From Pascua guehoae (lineage: Eukaryota; Basidiomycota; Tremellomycetes; Trichosporonales; Trichosporonaceae), in NCBI GenBank assembly GCA_001600415.1, contig BCJX01000009.1, positions 1,241,925-1,305,924 of the forward strand: DNA of 64,000 bases, read 5' to 3'. This document shows positions 34,243-45,830 of the stretch, piece after piece. The translations under genes were made by a program, and so were the position numbers. Numbering within the stretch: position 1 is the first letter of the stretch; the number at the start of each line of letters is the position of its first letter. The notes under the pieces were generated by a model, which was given only the letters and a program-made list of their open reading frames with translations, ran no database searches and had not been told where the DNA came from.

Positions 34243-36038
34243 CTAGGTGCTGTCGCCGAGTGCCGACGGCGTGCTCACCAGGCGACGAATAGAGCCCAGG
34301 GGACCGGCAAACGCGCTGGCCGAGGCAGAGCCACGGCGCATCGGCTGCGGGCCGGAAGCACGGGGCGATGGTGGTGATAGCAGACCCAGGGCGCCGATGG
34401 GTGAGCTGGGGGCGCGATTTGCGCGTGCACGCGCGCCCTCCACGCCCGGCGCAGACGAGACCGAACGCTGGCTCGCGATGCGCATAAACTTGCCAGCCGT
34501 CTGGACAGAGGTAGAGTTGGCCTAGGTGTCAGCAAGTCCGGGAGAGTGTGGCTTGAACGCCCAAACCAGTGACATCTGATCGGAGCTTTGACACCACCCG
34601 GACGACTCACCTGGAACTCGAGCGAGATGGCGTCCATTTCACGAGGGTCGAGGTCCATGGTATCAATGATACGCTGGCCGAGGGCATTCAGAGTGGCAAC
34701 ATCGTCACGACCGCGTGTCCACACCTGAACACGCTCCAACTTGGGGCGCACCGACACGACAATGCCACAGACACCATTGTCGGGGTCCAGCACCTCGCCG
34801 ACAAGAGCCATGGTGAGGTTTGCCCACACCGTGTCGACAATTGTGGGCGAGTTGCGGATCAGGATGACCCATTTTCCGCCGTCCTTGTTCGCTGGGTCCT
34901 CCCACATCTGTTGTTAGCTGACCTGGTTCGGAAACTGTGCAGCTCACCGGACGAATGCCATCCTTGAACATGTGATAGTTTGCGCCCTTGACAATCTTGC
35001 TCGGCAGGCGCACATTGTTCATGTGGCGAGCGAACCCCTGGACCGTCCCAAACGTGCCAACGTGGAGGAGCGACGCCTCCCACTCGTGCAGGACATTGTC
35101 CTTGTTGGTCGGCTTCTCGGGCTTGTACGTCTTGGAGTCGTAAAAGAGCGTCCTGTGAGTCAGCTAGCTGTGTCTGGGTTATAAGGCCTCAACGATGGGA
35201 CCGTCACCATCGAGCATGCCGTCGCCCCCGACTAGCTGACTTACCACTCGTGCTTCAGAGGGTGCTCGCCCGAGGGGGTCGGTTGGCGAGCGGGTGCGCC
35301 CTTGACGGGGGTCGACTTCTCGACGACGATCTCAGGGACCGCGTCGCCCTTTGAGGCGGTGCCCGCCTGCGCCCCGCGGATCGGCGTCTCGGGAGCCAGA
35401 GGCGCGACGCCGGGGAAACCGACGCCGAGCGAGGCACGACCGATGCGGCGCCTATCCGCTGGAGAGGGAGACGCGACCTTGTCATCGACATGGGCAAGCG
35501 CTTTCGCAGGAGTAGACTTGCCGCCCTTGTCCTTGGCAGCCTTGTCGACGCTGTCCTTGGCCTTGTCCGCGTCCTTGGTGTCAGACTCCGAACCGGCGTG
35601 GTCGGCCTCGCGCACAGACGACAGCGAGGGCGAAGGGGACAGGTTGGCGCGCGCGACGGCGCTCTGGGGCAGCTTGAGGCGTGACGATGCAGCCGTCGAT
35701 GCCGCGGTAGCCTTCGCTTGGGACGGGAGGTTGGTTGTAATTTCGTTTAGTGCCACTGCCGAGGCACCGGCGGTGTTGGCTGCGCCCGCTGTGGTGTCCT
35801 TGTCGCTGTCCTTTGTAGAGTTGAGACGCTTCGAGATGTCCTTGAGTGTCGGCCCACGCGAGATGTTGCACTTGGGCAGACCACCGGCGCCGCTCGAGGA
35901 ACGGCTACTGGGTATCGTCAGCATGCATGCAGCCTGGGACGCGTTGCCGTTGTCGACCGGTACCTACCGAGGCAGCGCCGTGCCGGCTGCGGCGATGGAC
36001 GCCATGGTTGGTTTCTTGGGACCTTTGTCGGCGGCCAT
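34243..36038 (-). CDS. eIF4E-family cap-binding protein with long N- and C-terminal tails
   Basis: Cap-binding translation factor family member of 504 residues. Exons are 35968-36038, 35245-35907, 34948-35152, 34611-34907 and 34243-34521; all five join in phase. The core (about 238-412) begins HPLKHEWTLFYD, has WEASL and GTFGTV, SKIVKGANYHMFKDGIRP, MWEDPANKDGGKW, then ALVGEVLD, CGIVVSVR and VQVWTR. The three cap-contacting tryptophans (human W56, W102, W166 equivalents) are present. The dorsal tryptophan of the VxxFW motif that grips eIF4G is replaced (TVQGFA), and the position of W46 is Phe. A Ser/Ala/Lys-rich tail of about 240 residues precedes the core and a 92-residue Ser/Pro/Arg tail follows it; typical eIF4E is about 210 residues. 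Cap binding is likely; normal eIF4G binding is doubtful, so a regulatory 4EHP-like role is an inference. Confidence 0.9.
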
Positions 36039-37910
36039 GTTATGACGGGAGAGAAGGTAAAGACTGTGGTTGTCGAGATGCCCAGCAGGAGACGGGCAAA
36101 GTGTAGTGAGGCGAGTGTTGTCGCTGGCACTCGCTAGGCAATGAAAGAGTGGTCGCGAAAAGAAAAAAGAGGCAGCGGAAAACAGGAACGGGGTCGATGT
36201 GATGTGGCGTGCACAGTGGTGTCTGCGATCGCGTGTCGAGGTCCGAGCTTGGCCACCTGGGACGCGGATGCAGATATCGCGAGACAGACGGACAGACAGA
36301 GGGATGCGAGTGGCGGGTGCCGGGTGCGAGCGGCGCAACGGTCCAAACGGGGGGTGAGGGGTGAGAAACAGGATCGAGGACCCAAAAGTCTGGGCAAGGG
36401 GGGGAAAGAAGGGGGAGGGGGGGCGCACGCGCGCACGTGTAGGTATTGTATCTGCTCTATACGCTTGCTCGCGTACGCTCTCGTTTGTTAGTGTGTGTGT
36501 CGTGTATGTATGTGTTTGCCGCTGGCTGGCTGGCTGGTGGTTGCTAGCTGCTGGCTGGCTATTGTTTGATGAGCCCGTGACATGTGCCTAACGCCACGGG
36601 GGCGATCCCGGGCCATCCGTTACACATCCTCCAGCGACCCCCCAAACATACCTGGGTTGGACCTTGTCCAGTGACGGGGCCGTGAGTGGCGGTGGGGTGG
36701 CGAATAATGTCGAGGTTCGTGACGGGTCGTGACGTGTCGCAATCGTGAACGAGAGAAAGAGAGAGAGAGAGGGAGAGGGAGGGAGAGTGTGTGAGAGAGG
36801 GATACAGAGCGAGGCGAGGAAAGAAACGGAGGGAAGGAGTGTCAAGTTGAGGAAGGTGGTTTAAAATGGGGCACGTGCACAACAGAGGGAGAGGGAAACG
36901 AGTGGCAGAATGAGACTTGTCGGCCGCGATACACGACACAACAAGCGGACTAGAGAGAAGGAACGTGCACAGGTTTCGAGTTCTCGGCTTGGCTCAACGC
37001 GGCCTCTGTTGGCTCCGTTGCAACCGTTGGCTGTTGGCTGTTGCGCTGCATGGCGATTGGGGGTGGGTGGGTGGCGGCGTATGTACTACGCACTAGTAAT
37101 ACAATTGGGCATGAATGATGCTGTGCGTGCTGAAACGTACCCGTCATCTCAGGTGATCAGGCAGGCAGTCGCCGAACGCGCCCTTTGTGACTGTGGAGGT
37201 GGCGCGGTGATCAATTGCACAATCTCAAAAAGTCTACCTCAGCCGACATACAGTACTTGCATGCCAAGACTCTCTCTGTCAGATGGGGCCTGTGATCCTA
37301 CTCTACACCCAAACTAAGGTTGCAGGAGCAAGCCGTATGAGGATTCTTAACTGCATCGAGAATAGTGCGAGTGCGAATGCTGGACGCGTCGGGCGGCCCG
37401 CTTCCCGACCCATGGTCGCGTTCCAATAACGTTAAATCCAGGGACAGTGACAGCGTGGCCCCGCAGGCACCCTTCGATTCCTCCATTGTCCCTGTCATGA
37501 CCAGATGCACCAGTTAAAAGCCACACCCACAGAGGGGTGGTCGCTCACCAACATTGCTCTGCATTCCTGGCTCTGGCACCGTATGCGCTTGCTTTTTATG
37601 ACGCACGCAGAGTGGACTGATAGACATGGAGGAGGAGGTTGCACCACTGAACTGCGCAGCAGAACCGCCAAACTCTATTTCTACTCCCCAGTTTTGAGTG
37701 ACCGACCCAAGTCGAACGACACAAGGACAAGGCAACCTCCCCTGCTCAGACAGACCACAGCAACACGGTCAAGCACTCTGCGCACGCACTTCTGATGTTC
37801 CTGCTGAATGACATGCTTATGAATTCAATGTGTAGACGTTCTCGCTCCCCATTGTCGTCGCCGCCAACCTCCGCTGCCCCGCCGCGTGCATACCAGAACT
37901 CTTCCCCCGG
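36039..37910. other. Intergenic region between eIF4E-like promoter and mtIF3 3' end
   Basis: Holds GA-rich tracts (36750-36800), GT and CTGG repeats (36490-36560) and no recognisable gene. Both flanking genes are on the minus strand. Confidence 0.5.
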
Positions 37911-38867
37911 CTACAGCCCGGGAAGAGTCCTCGCAGGCTGGTTGGCGGCATTGCGCTCCTTTGCCTTGCGCAGGCGCGCTTCCTCCTTGAGCCTCCTCGC
38001 CTCCTTCTTCTCGTCGCGGATTCGGTGCTTGTCAACGACGGCCGAGATGATCCTGTTCTTGACCTCGGCGGAAATGTTGGGGAGGGGCTGCCACCAGCAC
38101 ACCCAGAGGCCCTTTGTGCGCTCGTCGTCCTTCCAGCGTGTGCCGACCTCGGCGAGCGCCTCGTCGAACATGGCGATAATCTCAATCTTGCGATCGGCCG
38201 ACACGTAACTGTTGCTCGAACCCGACCCGGCGCGCGTGGCAAAGACAATGTGGACGCGGTCGCCCTTTTCCAGCAGCGACTTTGCGAGTGCAATCTTGTG
38301 CTGCAAGTCGCTTGGGGCCGCATGCCATCCGACCTGGACCTCTTTGTCGTCGACCGCGATGCGTCGGCTGAGCTTGACCTTGGCCTCGTGCTCGCGCTCC
38401 TTGCGCTTCTCCTCGATCAGGTTGACAATCTTCACGACGGGCGGGGAAAGCTGAACGAGAATGACCGCTTCCTTGTCGACGTCGATCATGTCGAGGATTT
38501 CGTACAAGTTGCGAGGCTCGGCCACAGTGTCCGTCACCGGGTCGACGAGCTGGACGACGCGAAAGGGAATCTCGTGGTTGCGAAGCGAGAGCGGGTTGAC
38601 CTCCTCTTCGGGTTCCTCCTCCTCGTCCCGGCGGTAATGCCTAGAGGGACGGGTCGCAAAACGGACGCCAACGGGAGCGCCGGGGACCGAGGACTGGTGC
38701 GCATAGCTGGCAGGGACGAGACGAGGACGAGCAAGTGCGGCAGAGACGAGTCGAGGTTGCGGGCAGATTGCAGAGGACGTAATGTGTCGGCGCGCAAGGG
38801 AGGTGGGTGCGAGGGCACGAAAGACGGTGTGGCCCGTTAAGAGAGGTGAGAGGAGAGGACGAGGCAT
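37911..38867 (-). CDS. Mitochondrial translation initiation factor IF-3
   Basis: Single-exon gene of 318 residues. Mitochondrial IF3 keeps the small ribosomal subunit free and checks initiator codon pairing. The N-terminus is an Arg/Leu/Ser-rich transit peptide without acidic residues (MPRPLLSPLLTGHTVFRAL, then ARRHITSS). The IF3 N domain reads NHEIPFRVVQLVDP and EPRNLYEILDMIDVDKEAVI. A charged linker helix (IEEKRKEREHEAKVKL) follows, then the C domain (AKSLLEKGDRVHIVFATR, IIAMFDEALAEVG) and a Lys/Arg/Glu-rich C-terminal tail. The fungal counterpart is Aim23 in budding yeast; divergence is normal for mtIF3. It is divergent to the RGD1-like gene, whose ATG lies about 1 kb away. The stop is at 37911. 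Confidence 0.87.
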   Translation of the reverse strand: MPRPLLSPLLTGHTVFRALAPTSLARRHITSSAICPQPRLVSAALARPRLVPASYAHQSSVPGAPVGVRFATRPSRHYRRDEEEEPEEEVNPLSLRNHEIPFRVVQLVDPVTDTVAEPRNLYEILDMIDVDKEAVILVQLSPPVVKIVNLIEEKRKEREHEAKVKLSRRIAVDDKEVQVGWHAAPSDLQHKIALAKSLLEKGDRVHIVFATRAGSGSSNSYVSADRKIEIIAMFDEALAEVGTRWKDDERTKGLWVCWWQPLPNISAEVKNRIISAVVDKHRIRDEKKEARRLKEEARLRKAKERNAANQPARTLPGL

Positions 38868-39888
38868 GAAGATGGAATGTCGGTGAGGATGTTAGAGGCA
38901 AGGTAAAAGTGCAAGTAGTTTGGCGGGAAAGTGGAGTTGTGGACGTTGTGGGCAGTTGGTTGAAAGTGGTTGGTTCCGCTGGGCGGTGGTGGAGGTGACC
39001 GGGGTCTTGCAATAAGGAATCCTGTCCTCTGTGTCTGTCCAGGCACACATGGCACTCGTTGGTCCCTCGACCCTCCCTCCCTTGCGGTCAGCGGCCAGCG
39101 GCCAGCGGTCAGCGGTCATCGGAGGCAGGGGGCGGGGTGGACAAATGGGAAGGGAATGGGACCTGCCTGGTTGCTGGCTGTCTGCATCATGGCACAGCAT
39201 GGCACTGGATCACCCCCCCACCTGCTGCCCTTATGCCTGGTGCCTTCTTACCAGGGCGATGGGCGATGGGAGAGCGAGAGCGAGAGCGAGCGAGCGAGCG
39301 CGACACGACATGGCGCGCGCCGCGAGCCGCGACGAGCCGTGACAACCCAGCTTGCCGGCCCACACCACACCCATGGATGCATGCACACCTGGCCACCTGG
39401 CACCTGGGCCACCTGGCACCTCGCCAAAGGCAATGCAACAAGAGGCACCTGCACATGCATGCACTACTACTGCACACTTGGCCACCACTTGGCTTGCTTC
39501 CTTCATTACCCACCGACCCCATTGCCATTCATCAACACTACACCTTGTCCACCATCTCTTCTCTTCTCTTGCCCACACCCTCCCATCCCATCCCCCACGA
39601 CTTGTCACACTACTAGCTCGCAAGAGGCACTCCCTCGCCTTTAAACCATTACATCGGCTCCCATCGCCCGTTGGTCGCCGTCGGGATCGGTTCGGTTTGC
39701 ACTACCCTAGCCTTGCCTGGATGCTCTAGTGTCCCTGTGGCACCAATCTCGTGCGCCTCTCTACACCTTATTCAACTCTACTCTCCCCCCTCTCTCTCTC
39801 CCTCTCTCTCCACAGGACAACTGTTTCCTACTTTTCAACAACACACTACTACTCTATCAACCCCAACTAGGCTCCAGCCGCTTCTCCC
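38868..39888. promoter_or_regulatory. Divergent promoter region mtIF3 / RGD1-like
   Basis: About 1 kb between two divergent starts. The RGD1-side leader is CT-rich (39780-39820) and contains a sequence that could be a leader intron ending in CCACAG at about 39817. Repeats of CCACCTGGCACCTGG occur near 39390-39420. No core promoter motif was identified with confidence. Confidence 0.45.
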
Positions 39889-42672
39889 ATGGAGGCCTAT
39901 CACGACAATTACGCCGAGATGGGCCGTAGCTCCGAGCTGCAGAACGGCTACGACGCGTACGGTCGCCCAAGGGCACAATACGGGACGAATGGAGGTACGT
40001 TGGCAGTTACCCCGTCGGCATCGGCCTACCGCCGCCGCACGTCCATTGTCTTTGGTGTCTGGTCGTCGTTGCAGCCACCACCGTCACTGTCGCCACCATC
40101 GCCTTTGTCGTTTGCCCCCCTTGCTTGCGACCATGCTGACCCAGTCTGCAGGACCACAGCAGCCACTGCCAAACCCATCAACACCGCACATGCACCACGC
40201 CTCTTCGTCTACATCAATGACCGCCTCCACCCTCACGGGTGGCTCGGAACACGGGCCCTCGTCGACACCTCTGCCGTCCAACATGTCCACCATGACCCGC
40301 CGAATGTCGACCAGCTCCCATATGCGACAAGAGAAGGAAGATGTACCGTTGGGCTTTGACGAGGGTGTTCTGCGTGCCCTCTGCGACATGGACGTGAGTG
40401 CGCTGGACGCATCTCGACCTGTGGGCACTGCTGACCCCCCAGTGTGCGCTTCCTCTTCTTGGAGACAGGATAAAGCAGTCTGTCTCGTCCTGCAAGGTAA
40501 GGAAGCCGCCGCAACTGCGGCACCCTAGCTAACCCCGCAGCAAGTAGCTACCTACTTCCGCCAGCGCGCCGACCTGGAGGACAAGTACGGTCGCAGCCTT
40601 CACGATCTGTCGAGGACTACCCTCGACCAGTACGCCAAAGCGGACTGCAAACCGGGCTCGTTCTTGACCGCCTACAAGGACTCGATGCGCATACAGGAGC
40701 AGTTGGGCCAGAACCGCATGCGCTTTGCGCAACGGCTGACCGAAATGAGCGAAGAGCTCTTTGCGTTAGCACGAGAGGGCGAAAAGCAACGCAAGATTGT
40801 ACGTTGCACGAATGTGTATTTCGCTGACCGGTGTAGCACAAGGACAACGGCACTCGCTACCAGGGTATTCTGCAGGAGAGCGAAGGAGTCATGGACAAGG
40901 TGAGCTGAGAGTCCCAGGCGCTGTTAGCTCACATCGCAGGCCAAGGCGCGCTTCGACTCTACCGCGGAAGAACTTGAGCGCATTCTGGTGGCCAAGGAGG
41001 GGGAGAGCTTGCGCGACGCGCAGATGCGGAACGCGAACGCGGCTGGGCTCGCGGCTGGCAACGGCTCGTTGGCGGCGGGCAACAACAAGCGTGGGATCGG
41101 CAAGTCTATGGCCAAGGGTCTCTTCAAGGGCAAAAACCCCGCCCAGATGCAGCGCCACGAGGACGATGTGCGGGCGCGCATGGCATCGGCGAGCGAAGCG
41201 TTCCGCAAGGCGGTCCTCGAGAGCCAGGCGTTGCGCCAGGAGTACTTCAACTTCCAGCTCCCAAAGATTGTCCGCGTGAGTGTGCCGCAGCCGCAGCAGT
41301 GTAGACATGCTTACGCCACAGCTGCTCAAGGACTGCGCCGACGAGCTTGACATGGGAATGCAGTACCATCTCACGCGCTATGCCTTCATGTATGAGACGA
41401 CGACTGTCAGCGAAGGAACGCTTCTCCACCCCAACATGCCAGAGGAGGGTACGTTCGGAATGTTGTGTAGTGTGCTTGGGGCACCGTGCGCGCAGGGGGC
41501 TGACCTCCACAGCACCTGGTCTCAAGGCCATCTTTGAGGGCATTGACAACCGCTCGGACTTTAAGACGTTTATGCAGGGCTACCCCGTGGCTCGCAACAC
41601 GCCCAAGGGCCCCAGGCGAGATGGCCCGTACGATGAGGGATACGTGAGTGGTGCTAGTTCGGATGGCATTGTGCTCACACAAAGCTTCCACCACTGCCCC
41701 CACACGTTCAGGCTCAACAGAACGCGCTTGCTGCTCAAGGCGGCAGCCCACAGCCACCGCCTCCTCTCCCACTTGCTTCCAACACGACACCCGCCATGGC
41801 CCCTGGACCTGCGGCCACCGACGTGTACCAACCACCGGCCCCCGTGTACCCAACAGGGCCCATTCCTGCGGCGACTGGTGCAACCTTTGGTGTCGATCTC
41901 GGCGAGCAGCTCACGCGCGACGCCGCCGAGGTCCCCAAGGTTGTCAGGAAGTGTGCAGAGACGATCGAGGCGTATGGTGAGCTTTGCACCAAAAAGCGGC
42001 GACGACGCTAACGTTGTAGGTCTCGACTCGATGGGCATCTACCGGTTGTCAGGAACAACCTCAAAGGTGCAGGCGCTCAAGGCCGCGCTCGACAAGGGTG
42101 AGCACTGGCTGGACGTGTTGAGAGGACAGTTCTGATTGCCAGACATCGACAGCGTGGACGTAATGGACGACCAATGGAGCTCGGACATCAATGTGGTGTC
42201 GGGCGCGCTCAAGCTGTGGTTCCGCGAGCTGCCCGAGCCGCTGCTCACGTACGGATTGTACCACGGCTTTGTTGAGGCGGCGCGGTACGACAATGACCGC
42301 CTGCGGCATATCCGCCTGCACGAACAGGTCAACGAGCTGCCGGATCCCAACTATGCGACGCTCAAGTACTTTATGGGCCACCTCGACAAGATTCGGCGCC
42401 GCGAGGGTGTCAACCAGATGTCGGCGTCCAACCTGTCGATTGTGTTTGGCCCGACGCTCCTGGGCGCGCCGCCCGAAGAGGGCGGCCTCAACCTCGAGCA
42501 CATGAACTACCAGTGCAAGGTGGGTGCTGTGGTCGAATGATGCACGAGGGCGAGTCTGACACTGCAGGCCATTGAGACGATCCTGGAAAAGTACCAGGAG
42601 ATCTTTGTGGAGGAAGAGGACGGTCAGGCGGACCCTGCGCAGGCGCAGGGGCAGCCCCAAGGCCAGCCATAG
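39889..42672 (+). CDS. F-BAR / RhoGAP protein, Rgd1-like
   Basis: Membrane-bending GTPase-activating protein of 713 residues, acting on Rho-type GTPases at sites of growth. Twelve exons: 39889-39994, 40152-40393, 40443-40496, 40541-40798, 40837-40899, 40940-41275, 41322-41448, 41513-41643, 41712-41976, 42020-42097, 42143-42519 and 42568-42672; every junction keeps phase. Most introns are 38-69 bp. The F-BAR domain covers about residues 95-400 (LPLLGDRIKQSV, YFRQRADLEDKYGRSL, then coiled-coil helices). A Pro/Ala-rich linker follows, then the RhoGAP domain (about 498-690) with arginine finger in GIYRLSG, VVSGALKLWFRELPEPLLT, and ASNLSIVFGPTLLG. The N-terminal 95 residues are Ser/Thr/Pro-rich. 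The domain order and size match Rgd1 of budding yeast. It converges on COX12, with 350 bp between the stops. Confidence 0.93.
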
Positions 42673-43021
42673 CGACGAGGAGCGAGGATGCGGCGCGGTG
42701 CGAGGGGGGTGCGTGTCAGGCGCAGAGCACACTGATACAGTGGAGAGAGGAGAAAGTTGGAGCATGGACCAGATGGAACGCAGCGGGATCGGGGCGCGGT
42801 ATTGTCAAGGACGAGCATGTGCAGTGCCACAGTGCTGGCCTACACAGCCTGCCAGTGCAGAGAGGCACACCTGCCCACGAGTGCGAGCACCAATGCGGTT
42901 GCAAACCCGACTCGATGCGGGCCAGTAATGCGCACAGTATGTAATGCGCAGTGCAACCGATACCACGTATGCAGATACCTTTTATTTCATGCAGCTATGG
43001 AACGGCTAGCACGTAAAGCAT
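42673..43021. other. Short convergent intergenic region
   Basis: 349 bp between the stops of the RGD1-like gene and COX12, so it must hold both 3' ends. No other feature was seen. Confidence 0.6.
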
Positions 43022-44333
43022 CTAGGGCTCGAGCGAGGCGGGGAAGGTGCCGTTGTCGACCTGGTCGTCCCACTTGCTGACCCACTCGTCTGCATGTTAG
43101 CGGGGTGGGGGTATGGGGGTGGTACTGGTGCGAAAAGTGAAGAGACAGAGAGGGGGGTTGGAAGAGAGCGAGATTGACCGCGGGGTAACGCGGGCATGAG
43201 GTTCGCAAGTAACCGCCAACTAGCTGAGTTTCGAGACCAATGACTGTCACCGTGCCAGAAAAGTGCAGATGGGAGAGAACCGCGATCCAGAGGCTGCCAG
43301 GTCGACTATGGTGGGACCACACGCGCCATCCCATGCGTGCCCGCTCTGCAGTGCTCGCCACATCTCACGAGTCGAGTGAGTGCCTCGATGCACACCGCGC
43401 CGACGCTCGACGCTCCGAGATTCTCCTCATGCCACTTGCTCCCTCTTGCCTCGTACCCCATCCACATGCCCATCGCCACGCCTCGATCTGGTTCAGTACT
43501 CACTGGGGCAGAGCGACTGGTACGCGCGCTTGAACTGCTGGCACGGCTCAAAGTCCTCGCCCTTGGCGTTGACGCACTTGTGGAAGTCGACAAAGTTCTG
43601 CTGTGGGCGTGTCAGCCGCGTGTAGACTGCATGCAGCGCCCAATCCCCGTCCAAGTCATGGTGGGAGAGGCAGACGCACCCAGCTGTAAATACCATGTGC
43701 GATTCGGGAAAAAGCACGCGTGGTCAGCACCAATATCCCAGTGTCGTTGCCACGGCAGGCTGTGTCGGTCTCACCAGTGCTTGGTCTGGTTCATGTTGGG
43801 GAACCGGGCACTGGGCGTCAGTCCGATTCCGGGATGTGTATCTGGGGACTGGGGACTCACTCGAAGCCAGCGGTCTGGAGCTGGAGGCGTCAGTATTGCA
43901 CGTCGTGTCGGCATCGCAGCGGCGCCGCGCGTCGCTCGTTGCTCGGTGTCGCGACGGTGGTGGGACGCCCGGTGGTGGGTGGGTGAGACGAGGAGGCGGG
44001 GTAGTATAGTGCCGATGCGATTGGCCCACCGTTTGCTGCCCGCGTACATTCTGCACCCGACCCCCACCCCACCATAGTGCCGATGCGATTGGCCCACCGT
44101 TTGCTGCCCGCGTACATTCTGCACCCGACCCCCACCCCACCNNNNNNNNNNNNNNNNNNNNNNNNNNNNNNNNNNNNNNNNNNNNNNNNNNNNNNNNNNN
44201 NNNNNNNNNNNNNNNNNNNNNNNNNNNNNNNNNNNNNNNNNCCCCCGCCGCACGCTCCGCATCAACTTACGGTGTAGGTCCTGCGCAGTCAGCATCGCGC
44301 TCCGTTGGAGACTACTCACTTGTCCTCGGCCAT
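43022..44333 (-). CDS. COX12: Cytochrome c oxidase subunit VIb (Cox12)
   Basis: Twin-cysteine CHCH subunit of complex IV on the intermembrane-space side; 82 residues. Seven exons: 44320-44333 (14 nt), 44271-44280 (10 nt), 43861-43880 (20 nt), 43775-43810 (36 nt), 43680-43683 (4 nt), 43504-43600 (97 nt) and 43022-43089 (68 nt). All junctions keep phase, total 249 nt. The protein runs MAEDKTYTLQTAGF, then DARFPNMNQTKHC, WQNFVDFHKC and NAKGEDFEP, CQQFKRAYQSLC, and ends EWVSKWDDQ...SLEP. The C-x9-C and C-x10-C pairs are exact for Cox6b/Cox12. The 4-nt exon supplies the last base of the first Cys codon plus a Trp codon, without which KHCW is lost. An intron between exons 2 and 3 contains an N gap and a 68-bp tandem duplication. 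The start is set by the family N-terminus and by phase. Confidence 0.9.
44006..44141. repeat. Perfect 68-bp tandem duplication abutting an N gap
   Basis: 44006-44073 and 44074-44141 appear identical (ATAGTGCCGATGCGATTGGC... to ...CCCCACCCCACC) and run straight into the Ns. It lies within a COX12 intron. The array may continue in the gap. Confidence 0.9.
44142..44241. other. Assembly gap (100 N) in a COX12 intron
   Basis: Exactly 100 Ns, a conventional placeholder length, following the second copy of the 68-bp repeat and followed by CCCCCGCC. Confidence 0.97.
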
Positions 44334-44673
44334 GGTGATGAGTGGTGTGGTGAACAGAGCAGAGCAGAGAACAAACGGGGTTAGCTCGGGGCTTTACGGG
44401 CGTGCCCACTGGCGGCCTGGCGGGCAATCCACTCGACCACTCTCTCATTGGTGCATTCCATCCTGGGTGGGAGAAATACTCCCGCGCACGAGCGAGGGAG
44501 ATCATGTGCCTTGGGCCTTGGGACTCTCTCTGGCTTGCCTGCCCCCCTCGGCCTTTGCCTCCTGGCTGAGGTCATCAGGCCGCTCCAACTCGACTTTTGA
44601 CTTGGACTTGGCCATCACCATCGCCATCGCCAAATCCAACCCCAACTCCACTCCAAACCCCCCAACACCCACA
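44334..44673. promoter_or_regulatory. Divergent promoter between COX12 and CIA2
   Basis: 340 bp between the two ATGs, so both genes share a compact upstream region. It is C/A-rich on the CIA2 side. No specific site is called. Confidence 0.55.
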
Positions 44674-45830
44674 ATGAACCGGCCCCTCGACAACGCCGCC
44701 CCGACCATCTTTGCCACGACGGCCACGCGCCGCTCCGAGGGTCTCTGGGCGGACGCGTACGACGACCTCCCCGAGCTGCACGACGAGAGCCCGAGCCCAA
44801 GCAGCGACGACGACGTCGAGGAGATTGACGCGCACGAGGTGTTTGGTGAGTCCCTGTGGGTCAGGACGCAAGGACGCAAGGACGCAAGGTTGGGCGCTTG
44901 GTGGTATGAGGGCGGGGAGCGGGGTCTGGGACAGGAGCTGGTTTGTCATCCGGTGGCGATAAGGTATCTGCTGCCGTGGGCCTGACGGACACCACTGGAC
45001 TGCGGGTGGGAGGGGGTCGTGAGCTCGCAGGGATTATGGACGTTGCGGCTGGCTCTGGTGCGTCCCATGTCGTCGACTTTGGGGCTTTGTCAGGTCGTAT
45101 CGCTCCGTGGACCAGCCGGTTTGTCGGCCGGCTGGGCGTCTCATTGTCTCTTGGAATCCATCTGATTTTCCTGACGGAGTGCCGGTTCGGACTGTGCGTT
45201 CGGCGGCGTAGCAAAACTCTGAGGGCTTTGTCGGGACGGGGAAATGGCGACCTCTGGCGTCCTCATGGGCGTGTTAGACCGGGGTCGGCGCGGCATCCTT
45301 GAGCTCGGGTCGCGGTCCCAGGAGTGAGCCTGCGATGGCATTCTCGTTCTTGGGGTCTGCGTCCGGTCTCGATCGTGTCGATTGTGCTCCAAGCAGGATC
45401 CTGGTCGAGGAGCTGGGAGCGCGGGTAGCCGTATTCCTCGACGAGATGCTCGATGGCACGATTCTGCGTGTTGTCGAATCCTAGAGATGAAGGGATACTA
45501 TCGTGGTTATCGCGTCTGATCCTGCGGGAGGAATGCGGCCGTTGAGAGTGTGGTGGCAGTTCATGATATGCCGGCCAGATCCAGATACGGTGGTATCTGC
45601 TGCGTTCTGCATTGTGCTCTGCGCTCCTCTCTTCTCGTATCCACCTTCGCCGTACTTCCCAGCTCTCCTCGTTATCATCGTCTCCCCTGTCCTCTACTGC
45701 ATTTCCCCTTTTATCACCCTCTACCTGTTCCCAGCTCTCCCCTGCTCTCCTCCTAGCTCTACTCCCTGCTCTCCTCCCTGCTCTCCTCTCTGCTCTCCTC
45801 CCTGCTCTCCCCTACTCTTCCCTGCTCTCC

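Noticed and set aside
33964..34377. Frame with a run of nine histidines
   Set aside because: Made by the CAT microsatellite between two genes; no other coding sign.
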